A stretch of DNA of 64,000 bases, from contig NZ_CP061368.1 of assembly GCF_014725735.1 (NCBI RefSeq), positions 3,487,225 to 3,551,224 of the forward strand, in the 5' to 3' direction. This stretch comes from Wenzhouxiangella sp. AB-CW3 (GTDB taxonomy: Bacteria > Pseudomonadota > Gammaproteobacteria > Xanthomonadales > Wenzhouxiangellaceae). Each line of letters begins with the position of its first letter. Position 1 is the first letter of the stretch. This document shows, piece after piece, positions 53,732 through 62,998 of this stretch. A model generated the notes under the pieces. That model did not search any database. It worked only from the letters and a program-made list of their open reading frames with translations, and had not been told where the DNA came from. Made by a program: the position numbers and the translations under genes.

Positions 53732-55174
53732 CTAGCGACGCCCTCTCGTCCGCAGGGCCTGCGGCGTGTAATTGCTGGGTCTCAGCTCGACGTTGAACGT
53801 ATTGACCGGGTCCTGGTTGTCCAGCCCCGTGGCCAGGAAACGACCGGACTGCAGATCCATGTGGGTTTCAATGGTCGACCAGTAGGTCGGGACTTCGTAG
53901 TAATTGATCGTGTGGGCTTCAGAGGCTCGCCACAGATTGCCGCGCTGATCGTAGTGGTCGGTCAGCACGATCTGGTAGGAGTCATCGTCGAAGTAGAAAG
54001 TCCGGCGCGGATTGATATGCCGGGTGCCATCACGCAGGGTGGCTTCTACAACCCAGACCCGATGCAGCTCGTAGCGCATGTACTCCGGATTCAGGTGGCC
54101 GGGACGAACCAGGTCGTCGGCAGTGATGTCGCCGCTGTGCGCATCGTAGGAGTTGTAGGGGATGTACATTTCACGCTTGTCGACGATTTCCCACTCGTAG
54201 CGGTCCATGGCACCGTTGAACATGTCGGTCATGTCATTGGTGCGCAGGCCGTCGGAGGCCGTACCCGGGTTGTCGTAGGCCACGTTGGGGGCACGACGCA
54301 CTCGGCGCTGACCGGGGTTGTAGATCCAGGCCTGGCGCGGCGTTTCGATCTGGTTGAGCGTTTCATGGACCAGCAGGATATTGCCGGCCAGACGCGCCGG
54401 GGATTCAACTTCCTGGAAGAAGTACAGCAGGATGTTGTTGGTATCCTCGATGGTCATGCCTTCGCGGTAGTACATGCCGAGCAGTTCTTCACGCAGGCGA
54501 ATAAGCTGGAAGCTGCCGCGGGCGGTTGGCACCACCTGGTTGTTGTAGCGTGTGCCGCCAATGCCCTTGTACTTGAGCTTGTGGTTCCACATCAGCTCGT
54601 AGGCATTCTGAGGGAGCGGGAAGGGGAAACCTTCGGCCACATCGGCCACACCCTCGCCCTCGGCCACCAGGCGACCGGTTTCGGCGTTTTGCATGGTCAT
54701 CTCGTAGGTGCGCTCGGGGAAAGAGGCCGTCCGGCGCGTGGGATAGACCTTCATGTAGTAGGTGTCGGGGTATCGCTCGAAGGTGGCGATCTGACCGGCC
54801 GAGAGTTTGTCGGCATACTCCTGGTAGTTTTCGCCATCGATAACGAACAGTGGCTCGTCATCGGGGAAGGGGTTGGGATGCCGGTCGCCGGGCTCAAAGC
54901 CATCAGGCCAGTCCTCTTCGCCCAGGCCGCCTTCCCAGGCCGGGATGGTGCCATCTTCGTTACCGGCCCGGATCGAACCCATGGGCGTGAGATCTTCACC
55001 AAGACGCGCGATGTTCTCAGGTGTGCGTTCAATGATGAAGTCTTCGTTCTGTGGCGGCACACCTTCATCGGCTTCACCGGCCAACGCCAGGGTGACGGCC
55101 ATGCTGCCCAGGGCGATACCCAGCGTTGTCCTCGCCAGTGTTCGCGAGCCTGTATGAATGAATGTCTTGAGCAT
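53732..55174 (-). CDS. DUF1329 domain exported protein
   Basis: 480 residues with signal peptide (TTLGIALGSMAVTLALA). The mature protein has the DUF1329 pattern: GEDLTPMGSIRAGNEDGTIPAW near the start, then YNNQVVPTARGSFQLIRLREE, RQAWIYNPGQRRVRRAPNVAYD and HINPRRTFYFDDDSYQIVLTD. The fold is thought to be a large curved sheet related to lipoprotein-sorting (LolA/LolB-like) proteins, which would suit lipid carriage through the periplasm. Lies 13 bp after the DUF1302 gene. Confidence 0.88.
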   Translation of the reverse strand: MLKTFIHTGSRTLARTTLGIALGSMAVTLALAGEADEGVPPQNEDFIIERTPENIARLGEDLTPMGSIRAGNEDGTIPAWEGGLGEEDWPDGFEPGDRHPNPFPDDEPLFVIDGENYQEYADKLSAGQIATFERYPDTYYMKVYPTRRTASFPERTYEMTMQNAETGRLVAEGEGVADVAEGFPFPLPQNAYELMWNHKLKYKGIGGTRYNNQVVPTARGSFQLIRLREELLGMYYREGMTIEDTNNILLYFFQEVESPARLAGNILLVHETLNQIETPRQAWIYNPGQRRVRRAPNVAYDNPGTASDGLRTNDMTDMFNGAMDRYEWEIVDKREMYIPYNSYDAHSGDITADDLVRPGHLNPEYMRYELHRVWVVEATLRDGTRHINPRRTFYFDDDSYQIVLTDHYDQRGNLWRASEAHTINYYEVPTYWSTIETHMDLQSGRFLATGLDNQDPVNTFNVELRPSNYTPQALRTRGRR

Positions 55175-55187
55175 GAAAACCTCCGCG

Positions 55188-57077
55188 TCAGAATGAGTAG
55201 CTCAGTGAGGCCGAGACAAAGTCGCGGTCTCTGAGCAGATTGTTGATGCCGCCACCGAAAAATGACGTGTAGGCAATATCGGCCCGCCAGGTTGCCTGGA
55301 AATCAAAGCCGAGTCCGGCCGTGATCTGCTTGCGCCCTTCGACGAAGTTGCCGCCCGGCCCGGGAGACGTGCCGCCGACATCGTGGTTGAATGCCAGCCT
55401 CGGCGACATGTTCCACGGTGTGCCGAACACGTTGTTGTAGGTCGGCGAAATCAACAGGCGATAACCCCAGCTGGTATCGGTCACGAATCCGTCGGTCGTG
55501 GTTACCGGATTGCGGAGATTGCCACCTGTCACTATAGACGGTCCTCCCCCGGTATCAGTTCCCGGGCCTTCGAAACGAAGCACGTCCTCATCCGGCAGAT
55601 TCCAGACATGGGTCACACCGACCTCACCCACGAAGGTAATCTGGTCGGCCCGCAGCGGGTTGCCGGGACCGAACAGCCGGGTGAAGGTGGCCTGGGCCTG
55701 GGATACACGACGCTGCTCGTAACCCTGGATAAACTCACCCGGAGCATACTCGCCGAGCTGACTGCGAAAATGCAGCGCCTCTTCGGGCAGAAGGCTGTTG
55801 AGCGGTGACAGACCGGCAAACAGCAACTCCACATCGTCGATCTGGATCGGCTGATTGTCGCGATAACTGATCTCGGCTCCGACCGACCAGAGGCCGAGAT
55901 TGGTGTTCATGCTCGCACCCAGGAGATTGATATCCTCCGGATACTCGACGATCACGCGCCCGGAACTGGGTTCGGTCGTGGTCACTGCCTGCCCGGAAAG
56001 CACCGGCAGCCGGCTGTGGTAGCGAAGGTAGTAGAAACCAAGCTCGCTATCGAAGAACCAGGGAGCGAAATAGCGTGCCGCCAGGCCCCACTGGCCACTG
56101 TCGCTCGGGCGCATGTCGTCACCGCGCGGGAAGGCCGCCGAACACCCAGCCCCCACCAGTTCCGGGGGCAACGGTTTATCGGTCGCGCCGAAATTACCGC
56201 CGTTGCAGACCGGGTCGTACAGGTCGGGGTTCATGACCGGCTGGGGCACCAAGCCAAAGTTGAGCATGGCGTAGCGCCCACCGGCCGTGGCAAAGTCGTT
56301 GGTGGCGAAATAAGTGCCTACCGGTTCGGCCTCGACGCGGCCCCATTCGAACATGGCCACCCCTTCGAGCGAGAGGTTGGGTGTCAGATCAAAACTGCCC
56401 CAGAGCATGTTCAGCGGCAGGAAGGCATCACGCAACTCGGCACCGGCGGTGCGCAGGGCGGTCACATCGACCGGGTTGATCGTGTTGATACCCCCGGCAA
56501 TAAAAGTACTCTCGCCCCAGCTCACAACCTGTCGACCGGCCCGGAGAGACAGCACACGATCGCCCACATCGAAGTCGCCGAAGACGTAAGCATCGAGAAC
56601 ACGACCGCGTTCGCCAACACGATCCTTCGCGCCTTCTGACAACTCGTCCATGCTGTTGAGCGTGAAATCGTAGAAGTAGTTGCCGCGCACGAAAGCACCA
56701 ACGTTGCGGTAGCTGATATCGAGCTCCGATGTGATGCGGGCAGCATTGAAGATCGGGTCCCACTGGTCGAAGTTCAGGTTGCCATCGTCGCTGTTGGCCG
56801 AAAACCGGCCTGGCGCGGCGATCTGGTCCTGTATGGACGCCTGGGAAATGGCCGGATTGAAGTGCGACTTGGCGACCAGGTCTTCGTCACGGTCCTGTAC
56901 GCGGAAGCCGACGCCGTAGCTGACTGTGTTGTCCAGGGTGACGCGGACATCGCCGAAACTCAGATCCAGGGCGGAAGCCTGCTGGGCCGACAGTGCCAGG
57001 CCCACGGCGCAGGCCAGAAGGGCCGGGCGCAGCTTCTTCAGACCGTGCCGACGTGATTTGAGTGCATTGTTTTTCAT
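55188..57077 (-). CDS. DUF1302 outer-membrane protein
   Basis: 629 residues with a long basic signal peptide (core ALLACAVGLALSAQQASA). Begins LDLSFGDVRVTLDNTVSYGVG and contains repeated alternating strands (ITSELDISYRNVGAFVRGNYF, LRAGRQVVSWGESTF, GLAARYFAPWFFDSELGFYY). It ends in Phe (SASLSYSF), the usual signal for outer-membrane barrel assembly. DUF1302 proteins are nearly always next to DUF1329, as here. A role as an outer-membrane lipid or hydrophobic-substrate channel is inference. Follows the lipase gene by 15 bp. Confidence 0.88.
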   Translation of the reverse strand: MKNNALKSRRHGLKKLRPALLACAVGLALSAQQASALDLSFGDVRVTLDNTVSYGVGFRVQDRDEDLVAKSHFNPAISQASIQDQIAAPGRFSANSDDGNLNFDQWDPIFNAARITSELDISYRNVGAFVRGNYFYDFTLNSMDELSEGAKDRVGERGRVLDAYVFGDFDVGDRVLSLRAGRQVVSWGESTFIAGGINTINPVDVTALRTAGAELRDAFLPLNMLWGSFDLTPNLSLEGVAMFEWGRVEAEPVGTYFATNDFATAGGRYAMLNFGLVPQPVMNPDLYDPVCNGGNFGATDKPLPPELVGAGCSAAFPRGDDMRPSDSGQWGLAARYFAPWFFDSELGFYYLRYHSRLPVLSGQAVTTTEPSSGRVIVEYPEDINLLGASMNTNLGLWSVGAEISYRDNQPIQIDDVELLFAGLSPLNSLLPEEALHFRSQLGEYAPGEFIQGYEQRRVSQAQATFTRLFGPGNPLRADQITFVGEVGVTHVWNLPDEDVLRFEGPGTDTGGGPSIVTGGNLRNPVTTTDGFVTDTSWGYRLLISPTYNNVFGTPWNMSPRLAFNHDVGGTSPGPGGNFVEGRKQITAGLGFDFQATWRADIAYTSFFGGGINNLLRDRDFVSASLSYSF

Positions 57078-57092
57078 GGTCTCGATCTCCTG

Positions 57093-59243
57093 TCAGTCGG
57101 TCTGGATGATGGTCGGGTTGCCGATGACGACCTGGGCGCCACCGGAGGCTGCCATGCTGGCGGCCTGGCCCTGCAGTTCCGCCGTGGCCGCCGGCGAGGC
57201 GCCCGGGTCGAGCAGCGAGCCATGCCCGCCTTCAAGCATTCTTACCGCACCGCGGATACCCATCGGGTCGGTGGTGGTCTCGACGATCGGGTCGAGACCC
57301 ATGACCGCGATCAAAGGCTCGGTACCGGAAAGCGGTGCACCGGAAACGGCATTCGGAACCACCGCGTCACCGGCAATCTGCTGAATCAGCACGCTGTTGG
57401 TGAGCACGGCCTGAGCGCCCCAGTTGATCGGGTCGGCCGCATCGATGACGGTCTGGGCGGCCAGCAGGAACTGGTAGTAGTCCGGGGAGAAGGGCTCAAC
57501 GCCAGCCTGCTCAAGCCCGGCGCGAATGACCGGTCCGAAAGTATCGGACCCGGCCAGCAGGTTGGCGATGCCGCCGCCCGAAGCCGACAGCACGCCATTG
57601 TTGACGGTGTCCTCCACGGCCAGGAACGGTGTACCGACCATGCCGCCCAGCGACAGGCCGACAAACTGGATGCTGGATCCATCCAGATCGCTCACCCCGT
57701 CGCCGGTCAAGTCCATTTGGGGAATATTGAGCGCCAGTGTCGACAGGTCGACCTGGGCCTGACGCAGGTTGTCGCGCGAGACCAGCAGGTTCTGCAGGTT
57801 GATGAACCATTCACCGGAGTCGTCGATGGTCTGGCCATCGCCCAGCCTGAGGTCGAAAGTACGCTCGGTGGCGATCTCGCCGAATGGAGTGTTGCCGACG
57901 TAAAGTGCGCCCAGCGGCTCGCTCGGATCGGTTTCCGTGATGCCGTGCAGGGGCATGTCGATGGCCACAACGGCAAAACCGATGGTCGCCATGGCGTCGG
58001 CCAGCGCCAGCATCTGTGAACGATCACCCGTGATGCCGTGCTGGAAGATCACGACCGGCCAGCCGGCTGTCGGACGATCAAACCCGGACTGTTCGTTGGG
58101 CACGCTCATCAGTACCGGTGCAATCTGGCGACCGGTTTCCACCGGCATGGGGTTGGCAACGGTCAGGCTGGTGGAGTTCGGGTCCAGATCGGCATCGTCG
58201 AACGGCGGGACGTAGGCACCGGGCTCGGCCTGCCAGAACTGGCTCAGGGGCGTGGGATCGGTGGGCCCTTCCGGAATGCCCAGGTAGTAAGGCAGTTCGA
58301 CCACGCCGATGTAGAGATCGGCAATGCCCGGCGATGCGCCCGGCGGCAGCACGTCGGCCGTGGTCAGGCAGGTGTCCGGAGCTACGCAGGCGCGGGCAAT
58401 CTGGCTCGAGGTCGGCCTGGCCGCGGAGCGGACCCGTTCAAGCACCGGGGTAATCGACTGGGTGGTCGCCGTGAAAGAAAGCACCACGCTGTCGGGATCA
58501 ACCCCCTGGCTGCCGGCTGCGGCCAGGTGCGTATTGGTCAGCTGACGCAGGCCCTCCAGCGCACCGGCGGTTTCGTTGTCGAGCAGGGGATCGGTGCTTT
58601 GGCCCTGCTCATCGACCAGCGGGTCGGGGCGCTTGGACAGGTGGTAGGGCTGGGCCGCCGTGGCCGGGTTGCCGCGTTCATCGCGGATGCCGTCGGTGAC
58701 CACGGCCATGTAGCCGGTCATTTCCTGCAATGGACGCAGCGGCACGATAGCGACCGTGCGGCCGGTGGGATCGGAAGGGGCGATGGTGGCCACGTAATCC
58801 TGGCCCGGCACGAGTTCGCGGTTGACACCCGTGACCGCCGCGGTTCCCTGCGCGAAGCTCACTTCGTAGAAACGCACACTGCTGCCCGGCACGATGGAGT
58901 CGGGATCCGGCGCGGTGGAGAAGCTGAAAGTCCAGGGAGCGACGGTACTGAAGCCGTCAAGCTTGCTCAATGCGACCTGCGGATTGCTGAAGTCGGTGGG
59001 ATCGTCGACCGGCAGATTCAGGGTCAGGTCGGCCGTCCCCTGTAGCAGCAGGCTGTTGGGAAACGGGATATCCCCTTCGCCCGGATCAAAGCGGGCGGTG
59101 ATGACACCGTCGACAGGGCGTCCCTCGGGATTGGTGACAGGTGGCGCGGGTGTGGCCCGTTCGACGTCCGAACTCCCGCCGCAACCGACCAGGAAGAGCA
59201 GGGGCACGAGCGCAAGCGCCATGTAACGGCATGACTTCATCAT
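57093..59243 (-). CDS. Surface lipoprotein lipase of the VolA/Pla-1/cef family
   Basis: 716 residues. Lipobox LVGC with lipidation Cys21 follows ALALVPLLF. An N-terminal virulence-factor-lipase-like domain (ARFDPGEGDIPFPNSLLLQG) precedes the alpha/beta-hydrolase part: oxyanion region VVIFQHGITGDRSQMLALAD near 394 and nucleophile elbow VGLSLGGMVG near 527; a GGHGSLLDP close to the end offers the catalytic His. VolA of Vibrio is a surface lysophospholipase that feeds fatty acids to FadL. First gene of the operon; GGGGAGT precedes ATG 59243. Confidence 0.85.
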   Translation of the reverse strand: MMKSCRYMALALVPLLFLVGCGGSSDVERATPAPPVTNPEGRPVDGVITARFDPGEGDIPFPNSLLLQGTADLTLNLPVDDPTDFSNPQVALSKLDGFSTVAPWTFSFSTAPDPDSIVPGSSVRFYEVSFAQGTAAVTGVNRELVPGQDYVATIAPSDPTGRTVAIVPLRPLQEMTGYMAVVTDGIRDERGNPATAAQPYHLSKRPDPLVDEQGQSTDPLLDNETAGALEGLRQLTNTHLAAAGSQGVDPDSVVLSFTATTQSITPVLERVRSAARPTSSQIARACVAPDTCLTTADVLPPGASPGIADLYIGVVELPYYLGIPEGPTDPTPLSQFWQAEPGAYVPPFDDADLDPNSTSLTVANPMPVETGRQIAPVLMSVPNEQSGFDRPTAGWPVVIFQHGITGDRSQMLALADAMATIGFAVVAIDMPLHGITETDPSEPLGALYVGNTPFGEIATERTFDLRLGDGQTIDDSGEWFINLQNLLVSRDNLRQAQVDLSTLALNIPQMDLTGDGVSDLDGSSIQFVGLSLGGMVGTPFLAVEDTVNNGVLSASGGGIANLLAGSDTFGPVIRAGLEQAGVEPFSPDYYQFLLAAQTVIDAADPINWGAQAVLTNSVLIQQIAGDAVVPNAVSGAPLSGTEPLIAVMGLDPIVETTTDPMGIRGAVRMLEGGHGSLLDPGASPAATAELQGQAASMAASGGAQVVIGNPTIIQTD

Positions 59244-59386
59244 TTTGACTCCCCAAAGCAGAGGTGGGTGGTTCTACGATACTGTGGAGTATGGTGCAGC
59301 TCCTAATAGTCCACGCTTGTATGATATGAACAGAATCTTAATTTTTGCAAGCACCCGGCATGATTGCAGCACTGCAGGGTCAATGG

Positions 59387-59463
59387 TGGCACGCCCGGAG
59401 GGACTCGAACCCCCAACCGCCAGGTTCGAAGCCTGGTGCTCTATCCAGTTGAGCTACGGGCGC
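59387..59463 (-). tRNA. tRNA-Arg, anticodon TCG
   Basis: 77 nt. Acceptor GCGCCCG pairs with CGGGCGT (first pair G-U), D-arm TAGCTCAACTGGATAGAGCA, anticodon stem CCAGG/CCTGG around loop CTTCGAA giving anticodon TCG (reads CGA), T-arm with GGTTCGAGTCC, and encoded CCA (59389-59387). Minus strand, alone, in the 344-bp gap between the lipase gene and the NRAMP-like gene. The lipase-side part of that gap (59264-59360) is AT-rich and likely contains the operon promoter. Confidence 0.96.
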
Positions 59464-59587
59464 ATCCATCACCATGCTACCTGATTGCCGGCTTTCCTCG
59501 CGACCTTGGCGGCCACTGGCGCTGCCTGGTTCGGCCTAATCGGGTATGGTTTGCGCTTCGAACTCACCGCAAGCGACGGGCAAGATC

Positions 59588-60859
59588 ATGAAAGGGAGAA
59601 CTTCGGGACTGCTGGCAGCGCTGGGGCCGGGACTGCTGATGGCCGGGGCCGCGGTTGGCGTGTCACACCTGGTGCAATCAACCCGGGCCGGTGCCGAGTA
59701 CGGACTGGCATTGCTGGGCGTGGTGCTGGTCGCGTGCATACTCAAATACCCCTTTCTCGAGTTCGGTCCCCGCTATGCCGCGGCGACCGGGCAGAGCCTG
59801 ATCAGCGGTTATCGCCGGCTGGGCGACTGGGCCCTGGGGCTGTTCACCCTCATTACGCTCGGTACGATGTTCATCATCCAGGCCAGCGTGACGCTGGTGA
59901 CCGCCGGCCTGGCCGGCATGGTGTTCGGACTGGACTGGAATCTCACGCAGCTGTCTTTCGCCGTCCTGGTCGGCTGTATCGTGATCCTGACGATCGGCCG
60001 TTACCAGGGGCTGGACCTGATCATGAAAGTCATCATGGCGGCACTGGCCGTCTCCACTCTGGCGGCGGTTGTCTTCGCCTTCGGCGGTGAACCGAACTGG
60101 GATGCACTGCACCCGACATTCGGGTGGGAGGCGGTCTGGACGGCAGCCGGTTTTGCCTTCGTGCTCGCCCTGCTTGGATGGATGCCGATTCCACTTGACG
60201 TGGCTGCCTGGCATTCGCTGTGGTCCCTGGAACGGGCCGAGCAGACCGGGCACCGCCCCAGTGTCGAGCACGCCATTACCGACTTTCGCATCGGCTATTT
60301 CGGCGCGACCGTGCTGGCGGTCCTGTTCCTGCTGCTCGGAGCACTGGTCATGCATGGCAGCGGCAACGCACTGCCCGAATCAGCGGTTGCCTTCTCCGCC
60401 TCGCTGGTCGACTTGTACGCTGTCAGCCTGGGCGAGTGGGCGCGCCCGATCATCGCCGTTGCCGCGCTGACCACCATGTTCTCGACCACGCTGGCCGTGA
60501 CCGATGCCTATCCGCGGGTGGTCCGTGCGCTGATCGAGATCAGCGGCGCGGCCGACGACAAGGACGAGGCGCCCAACATGCACCGCGGACGCTACATCAC
60601 GGTGCTGTTGCTGGTGACCATTGGCGCCATGATCATCATTCACTACTTCGGCGATCACTTCACCCGCCTGATCGATTTCGCCACCACGGTGTCGTTTCTG
60701 GCCGCCCCCTTGCTGGCGTGGCTTAACATTCGAGTCGTGACCAGCGAGCACATGCCCGTCGAGCACCGCCCGGGGCCGCGCCTGATGTTGCTGGCCTGGA
60801 GCGGCTTCGCGTTTCTGGTGATCTTCTGCCTGATCTGGGCCGGCTGGAGAATTTTCTAG
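59588..60859 (+). CDS. NRAMP-related transporter with non-canonical TM1
   Basis: 423 residues, about eleven membrane helices of the LeuT fold. The TM6 motif is present (LGWMPIPLDVAAW), but TM1 reads GAAVGVSHLVQSTRAGAEYG, in place of the metal-binding DPGN of classical manganese/iron NRAMPs. Other family regions: LEFGPRYAAATGQSLISGY and SATTLAVTDAYPRV-like (MFSTTLAVTDAYPRV). It is therefore a distant NRAMP relative whose ion is uncertain; magnesium or another hard cation, or no metal, are possible. ATG 59588 is chosen over 59546. Confidence 0.82.
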   Translation: MKGRTSGLLAALGPGLLMAGAAVGVSHLVQSTRAGAEYGLALLGVVLVACILKYPFLEFGPRYAAATGQSLISGYRRLGDWALGLFTLITLGTMFIIQASVTLVTAGLAGMVFGLDWNLTQLSFAVLVGCIVILTIGRYQGLDLIMKVIMAALAVSTLAAVVFAFGGEPNWDALHPTFGWEAVWTAAGFAFVLALLGWMPIPLDVAAWHSLWSLERAEQTGHRPSVEHAITDFRIGYFGATVLAVLFLLLGALVMHGSGNALPESAVAFSASLVDLYAVSLGEWARPIIAVAALTTMFSTTLAVTDAYPRVVRALIEISGAADDKDEAPNMHRGRYITVLLLVTIGAMIIIHYFGDHFTRLIDFATTVSFLAAPLLAWLNIRVVTSEHMPVEHRPGPRLMLLAWSGFAFLVIFCLIWAGWRIF

Positions 60860-60909
60860 GGAGCCTTGGCCCGGTCCCCGAGACTCTGTCGTAGCAGGAA
60901 CAAGAGATT

Positions 60910-60994
60910 TTCACCACAGAGACACAGAGAGCAATTAATGAAAGATCGATCTTTTTTCAGATTTTCTCTGTGCTCTCTGTGTCTCTGTGGTGAA
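60910..60994. repeat. CACAGAG dispersed repeat, perfect 24-bp inverted pair
   Basis: Left arm TTCACCACAGAGACACAGAG plus AGCA (60910-60933) and its exact complement (60971-60994) around a 37-bp AT-rich loop. It fills the gap between the convergent NRAMP-like and DUF885 genes (60860-61027), where it could act as a terminator on either strand. Confidence 0.8.
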
Positions 60995-61018
60995 TCGTCT
61001 GTTTTCCTCTGAACGACA

Positions 61019-61035
61019 TGCGCAGAGTTATTCAG
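61019..61035 (-). repeat. Partial third copy of the 35-bp dispersed repeat
   Basis: The minus strand reads TCTGAATAACTCTGCGC, 17 bp identical to the core of the copy at 5297-5331. It overlaps the last codons of the DUF885 gene (stop at 61028). CTAGGGAGCCT at 60858-60868, at the other end of the same gap, matches the start of the 5297 copy. Confidence 0.55.
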
Positions 61036-62890
61036 AATCCAACACCCAGTCCGGACCGCCGCCGGCTCCGATCCACTGGTCGACCACGCCATCCAGCAAG
61101 TCCAAGGGCATGGCCCCGTTGTCCAGGATCACGCGATGGAAGTCACGGATGTCGAATGCCTCGCCAAGGGCATCCGCGGCGCGCTCGCGCATCGCCTGAA
61201 TGCGCATCATGCCGATCTTGAAGGCACAGGCCTGCCCCGGTATCACCAGGTAGCGCTCGATCTCGGCAACGACATCGCTTCGCGGCATGCCGGTGGTCTC
61301 GAGCATGTATTCGATGCCGCGCTCGCGCGACCAGCGATGATGATGCATGCCGGTATCGACCACCAGTCGGACGGCCCGGAACAGTTCGGCCTGCAGGCGG
61401 CCGAGGTCGTCGTAGGGGTCGTCAAGCAACCCCATCTCGGCAGACAGGTACTCGGCGTAAAGTGCCCAGCCCTCGGCATGGGCATGCAGGCCCAGCGTGC
61501 GACGGAACGATGGCACATCATCCATCGCCTGCATGCGACTGATCTGCAGGTGATGGCCCGGCACGGCCTCGTGGTGGGTCAGCGTGGGCATGGCAAAACG
61601 CGGATGCTCCTCGACACTGCGCAGATTGGCGAAGAACACGCCTGGCCGCGAACCGTCGGCGGCCGGGCGCATGTAGTAGGCACGAAACGCCGTGTCCTCG
61701 CGATACTCGGGTACCCGACGCACCTCCAGCCCGGCGGTCGGCCCATCATGAAACCAGCCATCGAGCGCCTGCTCGGCAGTCTCGGCCATCTCGCGGTAGG
61801 CCTGGAGTATCTCCTCGCGTCCGGCGTCACTGTCTTCGAACAGGAAGCGATCGTCGGCATTGAGCTCGGCCATCCGCTCACCCACCGTGCCGTCGCAGCG
61901 ATCCTGCTTGCACAGAATCTCGTGCATCTTTCCTTCCAGCCGCTCGACCTCGGCCAGCCCCAGGTCATGAATCTCCTCGGCCGACTTGGTCGTCGTGGTA
62001 TGACCCTTGAGCAGCCAGCGGTAATACCCTTCACCGTCGGGCAGACGCCAGATTCCATTATTGGAATCGGCCTGCTCGATCAGGCCTTCGAGATAATCGG
62101 CAAAGACCTCGTAGGCCGGCACCACGTATTCGCGTACCGCACGAGCGAGCTCATCCTCCAGCCCGGCACGTCGCTCATCGGACAACACACCGGCATGATC
62201 GGCACGAGCGATGAATCGATCGACCAGCGGATTGTCGGCCGCATCGCCTGCGACAAACTGGCGCGCATCGCGCGCGGTCTTTTCCAGCGCGAAACGCGGC
62301 GGATACAGGTCCTGTTCGGCACGGTAGGCGACGACCTCGATCGCACCCTGAAACACCTCGGGAAACTGCTGGATTCTCTGGATATAGAAATCCACATCTT
62401 CATCTCCGCGCAGCGGGTGCTGATCGGTCATGAACGCAGGCAACTGGTTGTGCACAGCCATGAGCTGGTTGATCGGAAAATCGTGCCAGAGGTAATCGGC
62501 ACCGGTGATCCGCTGGTCGAGTTGCCAGGCCATGATGTCCCACGACAGAGCGTCCTGACCCTCCAGGCTGTCGCGATCGAATCGGGCCAGCTCATCGCGA
62601 TGCCGCCTGGCCATGGCAAGCTCCGCTTCGCTGCGCTCGATCGAGGGGATGTCGAGGCGCCCAAGATAGTCGGCCTCACGCTCGGTACCGGCGACTGCAG
62701 CCGCCTTGGTCTGCGGGCTGAGTTCGGCACGCTCGGTCTCGATACGCTCAAAGAAGTCGTGCAGGCTCTCGCTGACGGCCTCGTCAGCTGGCACCTCGCT
62801 GTCCCGGGTCTCGCGCTCACTCTCGCCACCGCAGCCGGCCAGCAGCGCCAGCAGCGCCAGCACGGCCAGTATTCTGATTGCATTTGCCAT
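61028..62890 (-). CDS. DUF885-family lipoprotein (predicted metallopeptidase)
   Basis: 620 residues. Signal and lipobox: ILAVLALLALLAGC with Cys near 19, followed by a Glu/Ser-rich linker. Mature domain is DUF885: DALSWDIMAWQLDQRI, the zinc-peptidase-like HHEAVPGHHLQISRMQ (HExxPGHH form), and GWALYAEYLSAEMG with VDTGMHHHRWSRERGIEYML. Likely periplasmic peptidase of unknown substrate. ATG 62890 is chosen so that the lipobox is about 19 residues in; the ORF to 62929 adds unrelated residues. Confidence 0.87.
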   Translation of the reverse strand: MANAIRILAVLALLALLAGCGGESERETRDSEVPADEAVSESLHDFFERIETERAELSPQTKAAAVAGTEREADYLGRLDIPSIERSEAELAMARRHRDELARFDRDSLEGQDALSWDIMAWQLDQRITGADYLWHDFPINQLMAVHNQLPAFMTDQHPLRGDEDVDFYIQRIQQFPEVFQGAIEVVAYRAEQDLYPPRFALEKTARDARQFVAGDAADNPLVDRFIARADHAGVLSDERRAGLEDELARAVREYVVPAYEVFADYLEGLIEQADSNNGIWRLPDGEGYYRWLLKGHTTTTKSAEEIHDLGLAEVERLEGKMHEILCKQDRCDGTVGERMAELNADDRFLFEDSDAGREEILQAYREMAETAEQALDGWFHDGPTAGLEVRRVPEYREDTAFRAYYMRPAADGSRPGVFFANLRSVEEHPRFAMPTLTHHEAVPGHHLQISRMQAMDDVPSFRRTLGLHAHAEGWALYAEYLSAEMGLLDDPYDDLGRLQAELFRAVRLVVDTGMHHHRWSRERGIEYMLETTGMPRSDVVAEIERYLVIPGQACAFKIGMMRIQAMRERAADALGEAFDIRDFHRVILDNGAMPLDLLDGVVDQWIGAGGGPDWVLDSE

Positions 62891-62998
62891 CTTCAGTCTT
62901 CCAACCATGAATCCAGGGGTGTCGAGCATACCCCAACCCGATGAATGTCGCCGCGGTAGACTGCACGTAAGAATCGCGGGAACTCACCGACAGCAACC

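Noticed and set aside
53624..55234. 536-residue plus-strand frame opposite DUF1329
   Set aside because: Mirror frame of a strongly coding GC-rich gene; no motif, signal or start signal of its own.
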